DNA of 64,000 nt from Garcia nutans (Eukaryota > Streptophyta > Magnoliopsida > Malpighiales > Euphorbiaceae): NCBI GenBank assembly GCA_947685225.1, contig CANTUV010000053.1, forward strand, positions 5,131,501 to 5,195,500, in the 5' to 3' direction. A program made the position numbers and the translations under genes. This document shows, one piece after another, positions 11,291-22,739 of this stretch. Position 1 is the stretch's first letter. Every line of letters begins with the position of its first letter. Under the pieces are notes generated by a model. It saw only the letters and a list, made by a program, of their open reading frames with translations. It made no database searches and had not been told where the DNA came from.

Positions 11291-13404
11291 TGATATTGAT
11301 AAATGTAACAACAAAACCAAAGCATTAACTCTGAAAATTGAATGGCATATTAGTGTGTTTTGGGCCCATGCTTGTCTATGTTTAATGTAAGTCATGAATG
11401 GTTTAATGAATAACTAATGGGTCATATGAAAATATGTTGAAATGTGATAAGTCTACATATGTTGGATTATGAAATGTAAAGGTATGTTGTTAGCTTTGCA
11501 TATATGATGTTACATGTATAATATGGATTGAGAATTGGCATTGCATTGTACTAAAGCATATCAATAGCATGTTTTATCTTACTAAGCCCTTGGCTTAGCG
11601 ATAGTGTTTAATCGCGCAGGTGATAGAATTGATAGAGTTGAACCCGAGAGCTCTTCGAGACCGAGTGAGAGTAGACGTTGAAGAGTTCATTTTGGGAACT
11701 TAAAGATCAGAGAAGACTTGCCAATCATGTATAACTCTTTTAATATTTTGTAAAGTATTGTTTATAATGTGAATATATGTATATTTGTAAATATGGATTT
11801 AAATGTTTTCATATATGTAAATCTATTTTACAAATTCCGCTGCGTATTAACTAAATGTATTTATATATCTATTTTGTTTTATATTACAAATTGATTACTT
11901 ATTATCTATAATGTATATTGAGAAAGATGATGATATTATATAAAAATGTTTTTGAATGTTAAGAAAATCCGTAGCATCCCTATGTTCAGTGCACGTATAC
12001 TACATTGTGGTGTTTGTAGTGTGTGTGGGGGTGTTACAAATGGCATACCATGCCATAGTTAATGAAAATCAAATATTATTTCTTCAACAATGCCATACAT
12101 ACACATTCACATAAAATCATGTAGCATAGCACATTCAATAAATGTAATGTATTATGCTTAAAATCAATAAAATTAATTAAATTCAATATCAAAGTTTGTA
12201 CTAACCTCTTCCAAATGCACTCCGAGCTAAAAGCACTACTTGATCTAAATACTCTTCACTACTAAGTTGATAAAACAACTATCTATTCAATACCTATTCA
12301 AAATGTGAATGAATATCATACATTAGAACCACATTTTAAGGTGTTTAAAACTTAAAACACAAAGTAAAACACATTCCTTCAGTTTTTTCTTCTCTTAGCC
12401 CTAAGGCTCTCCAACTTTAGAATCCAATTCAACCGATTTTAAATTGAGTTTTAAGCTTAAATATATCTAAAATATTACATTCTAATACATTTCAAGCAAT
12501 AAAATCCAATTTAGAATCACTCCCTTCAAAACCTTAAAATATGTCCTAACTCACTTCAACTTTAGAACTTCATTCTAACCAACTCCAAATGGTAATTTAA
12601 GTTCATGTTCATCATTTAAATTATTAAACAACACAATTTAAATCATGAATCCAAATAAACATGCATGCTTTGATCAACTTCTTCCAAAACCCTAAAATCA
12701 CTTCTACTTTTTTCAAACTCTAATAATAAAATCTAACTTTTCCTTCAATATAATCTTAAAATCAATGTTTACTCATCAAAATAACTTCATCCATACTCAT
12801 TTCAACAATTATTAACATACTACATCAAATTTCAAAATTTCACAAAATCATGAACTTCAAAGAAATCCATAAATTCCTAAAGAAAGCTTACTTGTTGAAA
12901 AATCACCAAATCTCTTATTGATTCTTGAAAATCTTTGCCAAAATTAGTGTTTGGATGAAGAAAAACTCTCCTCCTAATGGCTATGGTGGTTCATATTTGG
13001 GAAGAGAGAAGAGAGGAAGAATATGACTTAATTTTGTATTTTTTCTTCTTCTTTAAATACTAACCATATATATATATATATATATTATTTTAATATTTTA
13101 ATTAATTAATTAATTAATTAATTAATTAATTAATTAATTTTAATTCCAAATTTCCCATCTTCCATTAAAAATTATTTTTTTGAATTATTTTATTATTATT
13201 TTTTGAGATTTATTTACCATTTGCCCCTCCTCTTACTATTCACCTTTTGTCTTTTTCTAATATGTATTTGACTTTGTATGTAATGTATATTTTTATTATA
13301 TTTCATATATATATATATACACACTATTTTCTCACTTCTAACACCTCATTTAATCCTCCAACTTATTAATTTAATTTAATTTTAGTAAATTATTGGATGT
13401 TATA

Positions 13405-14906
13405 ACTCTCTCCCCTTTAAATAATTTTATCCTCGAAATTACTTGGCATCAGTCCTGGAAAAGTTGAAGATACTGACTCCGCTGTTTACTCTCTCATGTC
13501 ACCACTCAGTGGAATGATTCTACTAAAGAACTTTAATTAATGGTACCTTCTTGTTTTTCAATTCCTTCACCTCTTGTGCTAAAATCTTTACTAGTTCCTC
13601 TTCGTTGGTTAGATTTAGATTCACCTCGATAGACTCCACTGATAAAACATGAAATTTATATGATCTATACCTCTGAAGAATAGAGACATGAAATAAATTA
13701 TGAATTTTTTCTAGTTCAGGTGGCAAAGCCAGTTTGTAAGCCACTGGTCATACTCTCTCCAGTACCTCATATGGTCTAATGAATCGAGGACTTAATTTTT
13801 CTTTCTGACTAAATCTCAGAATCCTCTTCCACGGAGATACCTTCAAGAACACCTTATCCCCCCACTGAACTCTATATATTTTCTCTTCAAATCTGAGTAG
13901 GATTTTTGTCGGTCCGAAGCTGCTTTCAATCTATCCCAAATTAATTTAACATTTTCCTCTGTTTCCTTGATATAATAGGGACCTACTAACTTTCCATCTC
14001 TAACCTCATTCTAACATAATGGTATCCTGCATTTTTTGCCATACAAGGCCTCATACGGTACCATCCCAATACTAGATTGAAAGCTATTGCTATATGTAAA
14101 CTCAACCAAAGGTAAGTGCTTATCCCAGCTCCCTGAAAACTCAATGATACAACTCCTCAACATATCATCTAATACATGTATCACCCTCTCAGACTGTCCA
14201 TTTGTCTGTGAATAGAATGCAATACTAAAATGCAACTGAGTACCCAAAGAATATTATAGACTTTTCCAAAACTGGGATGTGAACCTAGGATCTCGGTCCG
14301 ACACTAATAAAACTAGGACTCCATCCAATCTCACTATCTCATTGATATACAGCATAGCCAACCTATCAAGGGAGTAGTCCATCCTGACTGGAAGAAAGTG
14401 AGTTGACTTTGTCATCCTATCCATAATCACCCATATTGCATCATGCATCTTTTAGGTCAAAAGAAGCCTTGACACAAAATTCATAATTACTCGCTCCCAC
14501 TTCCATTCATGTACTGATAAAGGCTGCAATAATCTTGAAGGAACCCGATGTTCAACTTTCATCCTCTGACAGGTGAGACATCTGAAAATAAACTCTGCTT
14601 TGTCTCTCTTTATACCAGACCACCAATAATGCATCTTTATATCTTGACACATCTTGGTATTTTCAGGGTGCATAGCATAAGCCAACTGATGTGCTTCCTC
14701 CAAAATCTTCTTTTTCAAATCTATATCCTCAGGAACACACAATTTATCTCCTTACCATAAGCTGTCATCATCTCTCACATGAAAATCTTTGCTCTCCTTC
14801 TTTTTACAACCATCAACAATCTTCTGGAGTTTCACATCTAACTTCTGTGTTTCTTTAATTTGATCAAGTAGTAATGGCCTCACATGCAACCGAGCCATAA
14901 GAGTAC
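13405..14906 (-). pseudogene. Element B pol, 3' part: integrase and chromodomain (degenerate)
   Basis: Fragments in shifted frames encode, in element order, an integrase zinc-finger region (14452-14742, ending near the start of the catalytic core), the integrase core (14254-14448 with SDRDPRF, and 14011-14247 with SQTNGQSERV), and a C-terminal integrase/chromodomain piece (13523-13744). The frame is broken by stops and indels between each piece. The reading is interrupted at 14906 by element A and resumes at 25564. Confidence 0.85.
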
Positions 14907-17842
14907 TGTAACACCCTTATACCTTATATACGTAAAGTATATATTTTCAGCATATGTAAAATACATATATACGGTATAAAATATCACAGACTGGTTTAAT
15001 AAAAAATTTTCACATTTCCAATTTAAAATTTCAAATTCTAAATATATAAAATTAAATAGCATATAAATATTATTTACTTGTTATAAGAACCCAAAATAAA
15101 TTATATATATAAAAATCTGTGAAAAAAATTCGCTAGAGTTTTGTCTGTAATTTAGACATCTCAGAATTTAGCAAAACACAACCTGCAAAAAGATAACACT
15201 CCCAAATAATTTCAATTCACTATCTCAACCATACTCCTCAATTTCACTAAATTTCTCAAACATTTATATATAGATATATATAATTTAAAACACACTTACT
15301 CTCCCATTTCAAATAAATTGACCCAAATATTCTTTATAATATACAATACGTAAAATCCAAAACATAATATGTTATGCATAATACTCAAAATGTACAATAA
15401 CATAAAAATATATACATGCTGCTGGCAGTGTTTCTGATCTCGATAGCAACTCAACAAGCTCAACTACAAGTCTAGACCCGACCTAGTCTAAAAGAGCTCT
15501 CTGGCTCAGCTGAGTCTACCCTGTCACCTGCGCGATGGAAACAATCACGCTAAGCCGAAGCCTAGTGGCACAAACTTTGATAATAACAATAAAACTCAAT
15601 GCAATGCCAATGCACAATGCATATAGATGTCGCATAATTCCACTTTCTTATATTTTTCAAATATTTCATAATCACAACTCATAACATTATATTGCTCAAT
15701 TGTACCACAATTCATAATTTACATTAAAGCAAAGACAAGCATGGGCCCAAAAAGATCTAATATGCTATTCAAATTTCACAGTTACTTCTTTGGTCCATAA
15801 TGACACAATGTGTCTAGCCCCGTAGACAATATATCCATGGATAATTTAACTAGATATGAGCTTATGACCCAGTCTTTTTACTCAGTCTAGCTTCAAGGAT
15901 TTGTTTTTGAGGCTTACGACCCAATCTTTTCACCCTAAAAATATCATATTTATCAGCTGGCCTGGCTTACGACCCAGTCTTTTCACCATTCCAGCCTTTA
16001 GCCTGTAGGCAATCTTAGGCATGCCGCCAAACCCAGAACTCTGAAAATTGAATAACATACTAGACACACAATTTATTCATTTTTCTCATTATTAATCTCT
16101 TTCTCATTGTCACATATTCAATATAGGCACATTGTCTTATTTTCATATTTTTTTTCTCACTTTTTCTCATTTTTCATATCTTTCTCATCTTTCTCATTTT
16201 TCTCATTTTTCTCATTTTTATCAATATCAATTCATTTCTTTATACCACATATCTCATTTTTGCATTCACAACACATTACCCAATTACTTTGGGTATTTTC
16301 ACATAATATGCATATTTCACATTTTACACAATTTAACCATTATCAATGGCTTTTCACAATGCATTTAACACATATATGACATTACAAATGTCATAGCACA
16401 TTATTCATACACAATCAATGAACCAAGTAACTTAACATATTTTTCAACCAAAATGTGTTAAGCCCAAATGTCATGCAAATATAAACAATATATTCAAAGT
16501 TTGTACAAACTTCCCCTAGCAACCCAAAGCAAGCTTAAAACAACCTCCAATCCAATCTTTCCAACTTGCCCTTCACCGCTTGGATGAAGCAAATCAACCT
16601 CCCTCAATGCCTAAACCAAATGTGATAGCAAATAATCATTTAGTATCACATTTAATGGCATTTCCAATATTTAACCATAATTACACATCACTCCTACAAA
16701 TTTTCAAAAATTTAGCCTTTCCTTACTTCAACATTAGAATTCCATTCTACTACAATTAAATTAGTATTTTAAGTTTATTTATATTATTAAAAACATATTT
16801 TGATACATTAAATCATCTACATTATAAAAATACACTCTTATACACAAAATCTCAAAAATGGCATAACCTTTCCCCATTAAGGTTTTCCATTCCAACACAA
16901 TCCATTACTCATTTCAAGCTTATATTCATTACTTTTAACACTAAACAACATGCTTAAACAAATAAAATCACACAATTCAATAACTATGGAAAATCACTTT
17001 TCCAAAACCCTAAATCTCCACTTCCATTTTCAAACTCCAACCCAACACCACCAAATCCATTATTTGACTTTAAAATACTTGTTTATGAATCAAAACAACT
17101 CATTTGGAATCAATTTGCACAATTAAAGTTCATGTTTTCAAAACCCCAAAAATTCATAACCCTAAATTCTCTCTCTTGACCATTCTTTATCCAAACTCCA
17201 TCATCTCTTCAATCTAACCTTAGAATCATTGTTAACTATCCAAAATAACATCATACACACCAATACCAATAATTATAACATACTACATTAAAATTTCAAA
17301 ACTCACATAATCCAAATTTCCAAGGAATTCAAAGAAAAGAGTTGGAAACTTACTAATTTTGGTGAAAATCACTAAAAATCCACTTGAAACTTGTTAAATC
17401 CTTCAATTTATGGAGTATGAAAGAATCAAATTCTTGCTTCAAGCTCCCATGGAAAACGTCCTAAAGGAAGAAGAAGAAGAAGAAGAAGAAGAAGAAGACT
17501 TTTTAATATTTCTTTTCCTTTTCATCTTTTTTTTAAACCATATATATATATATATTAAAATAATTTAATAATTATTTATTTATTTAATAAATTAAAAGTC
17601 CTAATTTCCCTCTTCTATTCAAAATAATTTATTTTTGAATTATTTTATTAATTTTAAATTTATAAGATTTAACTACCAAAATACCCTTTTCTTTTAAAAA
17701 ATGTTGACTTTTATATGTTATGTATATTTTTCATATATATCAGATATATATTCTACTTTTTTATTTAAAATCCCTTAATTTAATTTATCCTTTTAAATTA
17801 TAATTTATTTTATCAAAATTTTCAAAAATTTTAGGATGTACA
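14907..17842 (-). repeat. 3' LTR of element A
   Basis: 2,936 bp from TGTAACACCC to GGATGTACA (one base lost from the usual TGTTACA end). Contains TC-rich repeats (16140-16230), several copies of GACCCAGTCTTTTCAC (about 15860-15990), and a (GAA)n run at 17467-17498 that is absent from the partner LTR and explains part of the length difference. A purine tract on the minus strand (17843-17853, GGGAAGAGAAT) abuts it as the polypurine primer. Confidence 0.9.
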
Positions 17843-17887
17843 ATTCTCTTCCCTTAAAACAAATTTCGTTCTCGAAACTACATGTCC

Positions 17888-18298
17888 TCAAGTCTGGAAC
17901 AATTGGGGAAACTGACTCTGAATCGTCTGCTCACTTTCCCATGTCGCCACCTTAGTGGCATGATTCCTCCATAGGACTTTCAATAGTGGCACCCTCTTAT
18001 TCCTCAATTCTTTAACTTCTCGTGCCACAATTGCCACTAGTTCTTCCTCATAAATCAGATTTGGACTCACCTCAATGGACTCCACTGACAAGATATGAGA
18101 TGGGTCAGACCTGTATCTCCGAAGCATCGAGACATGGAAAATATTATGTATTTGATCCAACTCAGGAGACAAAGCTAGTCTATAAACCACTGAACCAACT
18201 CTCTCCAACACCTCATATGGTCCTATGAAACGAGGACTCAACTTCCCTTTGCGACCAAATTTCAAAATCTTCTTCCATGGAGAAACCTTCAGAAACAC
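17888..18298 (-). pseudogene. Element A integrase C-terminus and chromodomain
   Basis: 136 codons encode the GPYEVLERVG-type integrase tail followed by a chromodomain-like segment (EEELVAIVAREVKELRNK, then VLWRNHATKVATWE, residues about 86-122). Chromodomains at the end of integrase mark chromoviruses and are thought to direct integration to particular chromatin. Out of frame with the core upstream. Confidence 0.85.
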
Positions 18299-18355
18299 TT
18301 TATCTCCTACACTGAACTCTATGTCTCTTCTCTTTAAATTTGAATAGGATTTCTG

Positions 18356-18631
18356 TCAGTTTGAAGCTATTTTCAAATGACCCTGAATCACCTTCACCTT
18401 CTCCTCTGTTTCCTTAATCAAATCGGAACCAACTAGTTTACCTTCTCCAACTTCATCCCAACACAAAGGTGTCCTGCATCTCTTGCCATATAAAGCCTCA
18501 CAAGGAGTCATCCCAATACTGAACTGATGATTGTTGTTATAAGCAAACTCAATTAGTGGCAAAAATTTATCCCAATTTTTGATAAAATTAATGATACAGC
18601 TTCTCAAAATATCCTCCAGAATCTGTATCAC
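18356..18631 (-). pseudogene. Element A integrase core, distal part
   Basis: 91 codons with the LPLIEFAYNNNHQFSIGMTPCEALYGKRCRTPLCW segment (shown in parts: LIEFAYNN, SIGMTPCEALYGKR), typical of the end of the Ty3/gypsy integrase core. The stretch between here and 18878, which should carry the remaining catalytic acidic residues, is broken by stops. Confidence 0.8.
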
Positions 18632-18877
18632 TCTCTCCGACTATCCATCTGTCTGAGGATGGAAAGCAGTACTAAAATGCAATCGAGAACCCAAAGCATC
18701 ATGTGAACTCTTCCAAAACCTCAAAGTAAATTGGGGATCTCAATCCGACACCAAAGAAACTGGGACTTCATGCAACCTGACTATCTCATTGATATACAGC
18801 TCAACTAACCTCTCAAGAGAATAATCCATCTAAACTGGAAGAAAATGAGCTGTCTTCATCATCCGATCAACTATCAC

Positions 18878-19225
18878 CTAGATTGCATCATGCTTCTTCT
18901 GGGTCAAAGGCAGTCCAGTCACAAAATCCATGGTCACTCGCTCCCATTTCCACTCTGGCACTGATAAAGGTTGGAGCAACCCTGAAGGAACTTGGTGCTC
19001 AGCCTTTACTTTTTGGCAAGTGAGACATCTAGATACAAACTCTGCTATGTCCCTCTTCATACCTGAGTACCAATAATGTCGCTTCAAGTCCTGATACATC
19101 TTGGCACTCCCAGGGTGCATAGTAAAAAGTGACTGATGTGCTTCCTCTAATATCATTCTTTTCGATTTTGCATCATCAGGAATACACAATCTATCTCTGT
19201 ACCATAGACTGCCATCATCCCTCAC
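18878..19225 (-). pseudogene. Element A integrase zinc-finger and start of catalytic core
   Basis: 115 codons carry the HHCC-type finger (EEAHQSLFTMHPG, then CLTCQKVK) and the start of the catalytic core (WERVTMDFVTGLPLT, with the first catalytic Asp). The frame ends soon after. Normal Ty3/gypsy order relative to RNase H (19442-19873) upstream. Confidence 0.85.
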
Positions 19226-19441
19226 ATAAAAGTCTCAACTTTTCCCTTTCTGACAAACCAACACAATTTTTTGAATTCTCTCATCTGCCAACTGAACCTC
19301 CCTAATATGATCCAACAAGACTGGCCTCAACTACAACTGAGCCATTAAAGCATCATCATCAAAAGACTCAAAAATAACATGCAACGCTCTCAACTCAACA
19401 AGCAACGAGAGCGAATAAGCAGTCAAACCTGCCAAAGACTT

Positions 19442-19873
19442 TCAACTCAAGGCATCAGTAACAACATTTGCCTTACCAGGATGATAATCAATCAAACAGG
19501 CATAGTCTTTAATCAATTCTAACCATCGTCTCTGCCAAAGATTCAGCTCTCTCTGAACACCCAGGTATTTTAAACTTTTGTGATCCATATAAATGAAACA
19601 CTTTTCCCCATACAAGTAATGCAGCCAAATCTTCAAGGAAAAAACTATTGCTTCTAATTCCAAATCATGCGTCGGGTAATTCAGCTCAAGTGGTTTCAAT
19701 TGTCGAGAGGCATAAGCAATGACTCTACCCTCCTGCATTAGAACACAACCTAAATGTGAAGCATCACTGTATATCACATATGGTTTACCTTCCACAGGCA
19801 AGGTAAGGATAGGAGCCTGAGTTAATATCTCCCTCTGCTGCTCAAAACTCACCTGACACAGATCTGTCCACAC
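19442..19873 (-). pseudogene. Element A RNase H domain
   Basis: 143 codons with YSDASHLGCVLMQ, PTHDLELEAIVFSLKIW, MDHKSLKYL and NVVTDALS, the canonical Ty3/gypsy RNase H motifs with their acidic residues. Two residues normally present after the first motif are missing, and the usual residue before DHKSL is Met. It is separated from RT by a frame break. Confidence 0.87.
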
Positions 19874-20089
19874 AAATCTAACTCATTTCCGAAGTAATCT
19901 AGTGAGTGGTATAGCTATTATAGAAAAACCCTTCACAAATCGACGATAATAGCCTGCCAATCCCAGAAAACTTTTAACCTCTGTCACAGTCTTCGATGGA
20001 CTCCAATTCAAGATGGACTCAACTTTACTCAGATCAACTCTAATACCCTTTGCTGAAACTACATGACCAAGAAAAGCTACTTGATCGAG

Positions 20090-21100
20090 CTAGAACTCAC
20101 ACTTAGACAACTTAGCATACAACTGCTTCTCTCTCAAAGTCTGCAATACAATCAGCAAATGTCTATTATGATCCTCCTCATTACGCAAATACACCAAAAT
20201 GTTATCAATGAAGACCATCACAAACTGATCCAAAAATGGTCTGAACACCCTGTTCATCAAATCCATAAAAGTTGCTGGTGTATTCGTTAATCCAAAGGGC
20301 ATCACCAGAAACTCATAATTCCCATACCTTGTGCAAAAAACAATCTTGGGTACATCCACATCTCTGACTCTCAATTGATGGTACCCTGATCTCATATCAA
20401 TCTTAGAGAATACTGCTGCTCCCTTCAACTGATCAAAGAGATCATCTATCCGAGGCAAAGGATACTTATTTTTGATGGTCACCTTATTCAACTGCCTATA
20501 ATCAATACACAATCTCATGGTGCCATTCTTCTTCTTCATAAACAACATAAGCGCTCCCCACGGGGACACACTAGGGCGGACAAACCCTTTATCCAATAAC
20601 TCCTGCAACTGCACCTTCAACTCTCTCAACTCAGTAGGTGCCATCCGATAAGGGGTAATAAAGATAGGAGTGGTACTAGGCAACAAATTGATACCAAACT
20701 CCACTTCTCTTTCAAGAGGTACCCCTGGCAACTCATCAGGGAAAACATCTGGAAACTCGGCAACTGTGGGTATACTGTCAAGCAGGGACCCCACTACTCT
20801 GGTATCTACAACATGAGCAAGATAAGCCTCACATTCCTTCCGAATCATCCTCCCAGTTAAAACAGCTGGAACAAACATGGATGAAAGATACCTCTGCTCA
20901 TTGGATACTATCACATCCCTACTATCACGTGTTCTCAAAGTAACACATTTCTTCTGACAGTCTACTACAGCCCCATGCTTGGATAACCAATCCATGCTCA
21001 AAATCAGATCATATTCCCTGAAAGGCATCTCAATCAGGTCACCGAGAAACTCCTCATTCTGAAAAACGACTGGACTATCTCGGTGCACCCTGCTCACCAC
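20090..21100 (-). pseudogene. Element A protease tail and reverse transcriptase (active site altered)
   Basis: 336 codons: protease C-terminal part and spacer (1-110), then RT with APTELRELKVQL, WGALMLFMKKKNGTMRLCIDYRQLNKVT (in part), SKIDMRSGYHQLRV, VMPFGLTNTPATFMDLMN and the metal-binding motif. The last reads FIDN instead of FIDD, so the second Asp that holds catalytic metal is lost. The sequence type is that of the Tekay/Del clade. It is the longest open frame in A. Even without the other breaks, polymerase activity would not be expected. Confidence 0.9.
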
Positions 21101-21111
21101 AACACTATGCC

Positions 21112-21306
21112 CTAAAGTATGATGGATGCACTTATCACCAAAACATCAAATCCTAGGGACTCAGAATGCAAATCAGTCACAGATAAGATGGATGCACTTA
21201 TGTAAGAATGAGTCGACCCAGGGTCTAATAATGCAAGAACTGAAGTACCAAATAATGTAAAATTACCAGCAATAAAAGTTGAAGCATCTGGCTGCCTCTG
21301 CATCAC
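21112..21306 (-). pseudogene. Element A aspartic protease (start)
   Basis: 64 codons containing ALLDPGSTHSYIS, the aspartic protease active-site loop in the DPG form. The frame ends before the rest of the protease, which continues in the adjacent open frame. It processes the polyprotein in intact relatives. Confidence 0.8.
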
Positions 21307-21524
21307 ATAAACCCACGGTGATGGTCCTGCCTCATCTGGTCTACTACCTCCAGCTGTAAAACCTCCTCTCTGACTAGACCCAGATCGACCACCTCTACCA
21401 AAATCTCTGCCACCACGACCCCTCTGACACTGGGTCGAGAAGCTACAGTATCTGCATATTTAACCTCTGGTGGCTCGGGACAATCTCTGATAAAATGGTC
21501 TGATGACCTACATCTAAAATACAC
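21303..21524 (-). pseudogene. Element A gag zinc knuckle region
   Basis: 73 codons include YFRCRSSDHFIRDCPEP, a CCHC knuckle whose first Cys is replaced by Tyr, followed by a frame-shifted Arg/Gly-rich linker. Nucleic-acid binding by this knuckle is probably lost. Confidence 0.75.
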
Positions 21525-21686
21525 TCCCGAAGCACCTCTCTACAAGCAGACACCTCCGTGTGTTCTACCACAATGAACACAAGTAAGTGGAGCAGGTCTC
21601 TGAGCCACTAGAGTAGGAGCACTAGCCACTGAAACTGCAGGTCTCTGTCTCTGTCTCTGCTGCTGTACTGACTTGTCAAACTACCC

Positions 21687-22570
21687 CTAACTTCTACTAA
21701 GCCTTTGAAAATATTCCTCTTGACCTCTCTTCACTGATGAAGACCCTGCCTCACTCTGGGGTCTCCTAGCTCTGGTCTCCTCAACCCTGGCAGCTGCTGC
21801 AAGACTTTGTACTCTCTCTATACTCCTGGCAGCTGCAACTAACTGAAAAAATTCTTGATACCGAGAGCCTGCGATAATGCACATGATAGAGGGATAATGC
21901 ACATGATAGAGGGTCTCAGTCCCTCCTCAAACCTCCTGCACTTGTCAAACTCGTCAGAAATGATCCCACCAGCATAGTGACTCAACCGGATAAACTTGAT
22001 CTTATACTTGGTCACTGTCCTGGTATCCTGTCTCAGACTCAGGAACTCTATCTTCTTTGCATCCTTATACTCTCTCGAATTATACTTCTGCTCAAATTCC
22101 TGCAGGAAATCATCATAGGTCAAGACTGGCGGATCATCCAGAGCATGTGGAACCGTCTTCCACCAATCATATGCATCTTTCTGTAGAAGAGATCTGGCAT
22201 AATCAAACTTCTCTTCTGGACTAGCCTGTAACTGAATGAATACCCTTTGAACCCGGTCTAGCCACTGCTCTGCTATAGCAAGGTCTGTAATACCAACAAA
22301 TTCCTCAGCTCCATACTTTCTCAGTTTATCATACTACCTCACTGGCAACTGCGGTTGTGGCTGTAGCTGTGGCGGCTGCGGAACTGGAGCCTGCCTCAAC
22401 AACTCTACCATATGCCAAACCCAGCCAGGCAGAATCTTATCAGCTACTGGTCTCACAGGCACAGAAATAGAAGCCTCACCAGTAGACACAACTCTAGCTC
22501 CATCTCTACCCTCATCCGGAGCCACACTCTCTGCACTACCCTCAGCAGCCTGAATCGGTCGAGACGCCAT
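21687..22570 (-). pseudogene. Element A gag capsid region
   Basis: Starts at ATG 22570 (MASRPIQAAEGS) and continues in broken frames: 22334-22570, 21839-22123 (TYDDFLQEFEQKYNSREYKD, DEFDKCRRFEEGLRPS) and 21687-21902. It has the Retrotrans_gag-type core of Tekay elements. A short direct duplication of TAATGCACATGATAGAGGG at about 21877-21913 breaks the frame. The ATG lies about 150 bases downstream of the primer-binding site. Confidence 0.82.
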
Positions 22571-22720
22571 AACTATCTATATCTGCAAACACAACAGAAA
22601 ATACTATATCAAAAATCAGAAACTGCCAGTGTCAATACATGTATTACAATTAAAAACTATTTTCAAATCCCCCATTTTCTCTCTCTATCAACCCACCTAG
22701 GTCGAGAACCTCAAGTCTAG

Positions 22721-22732
22721 GCTTTGATACCA
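22721..22732 (-). other. Primer-binding site of element A (tRNA-iMet type)
   Basis: On the minus strand TGGTATCAAAGC, one base off the canonical TGGTATCAGAGC complementary to the 3' end of initiator tRNA-Met. It sits just inside the 5' LTR, which starts at 22740. Confidence 0.88.
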
Positions 22733-22739
22733 AAACAAA

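Larger units (their letters stand above)
9733..12038 (+). mobile_element. Solo LTR inserted in the 3' LTR of element B
   Basis: The segment begins TGTAATATCC and ends GGGTGTTACA, with identical 5-bp flanks AATGG at 9728-9732 and 12039-12043. The matching site in B's other LTR (near 48647) is empty, which confirms insertion. It holds one LTR only, with no primer site, coding region or second LTR, so it arose by LTR-LTR recombination. In plus orientation it carries the GCTTAGCG...GCGCAGGTGA core shared with the Tekay-like LTRs, so it is a plus-oriented member of a related family. Confidence 0.88.
8568..13404 (-). repeat. 3' LTR of element B, split by a solo LTR
   Basis: It runs from TGTAACATC at 8568 to GGATGTTATA at 13404. 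Removing the 2,306-bp insertion and one AATGG leaves about 2.53 kb, matching the 2,516-bp partner at 47456-49971. Line-by-line agreement is high with scattered substitutions, so B is not recent. It contains an imperfect ~45-bp tandem array (about 9420-9530), AT microsatellites near 13067-13084 and an (AATT)n run at about 13099-13140. Confidence 0.88.

Noticed and set aside
16107..16379. Ser/Phe/His-rich plus-strand frames
   Set aside because: Translation of TTTCTCA repeats in element A's LTR, antisense to the element.
22412..22720. 102-codon plus-strand frame
   Set aside because: Antisense shadow of element A gag and primer-site region.
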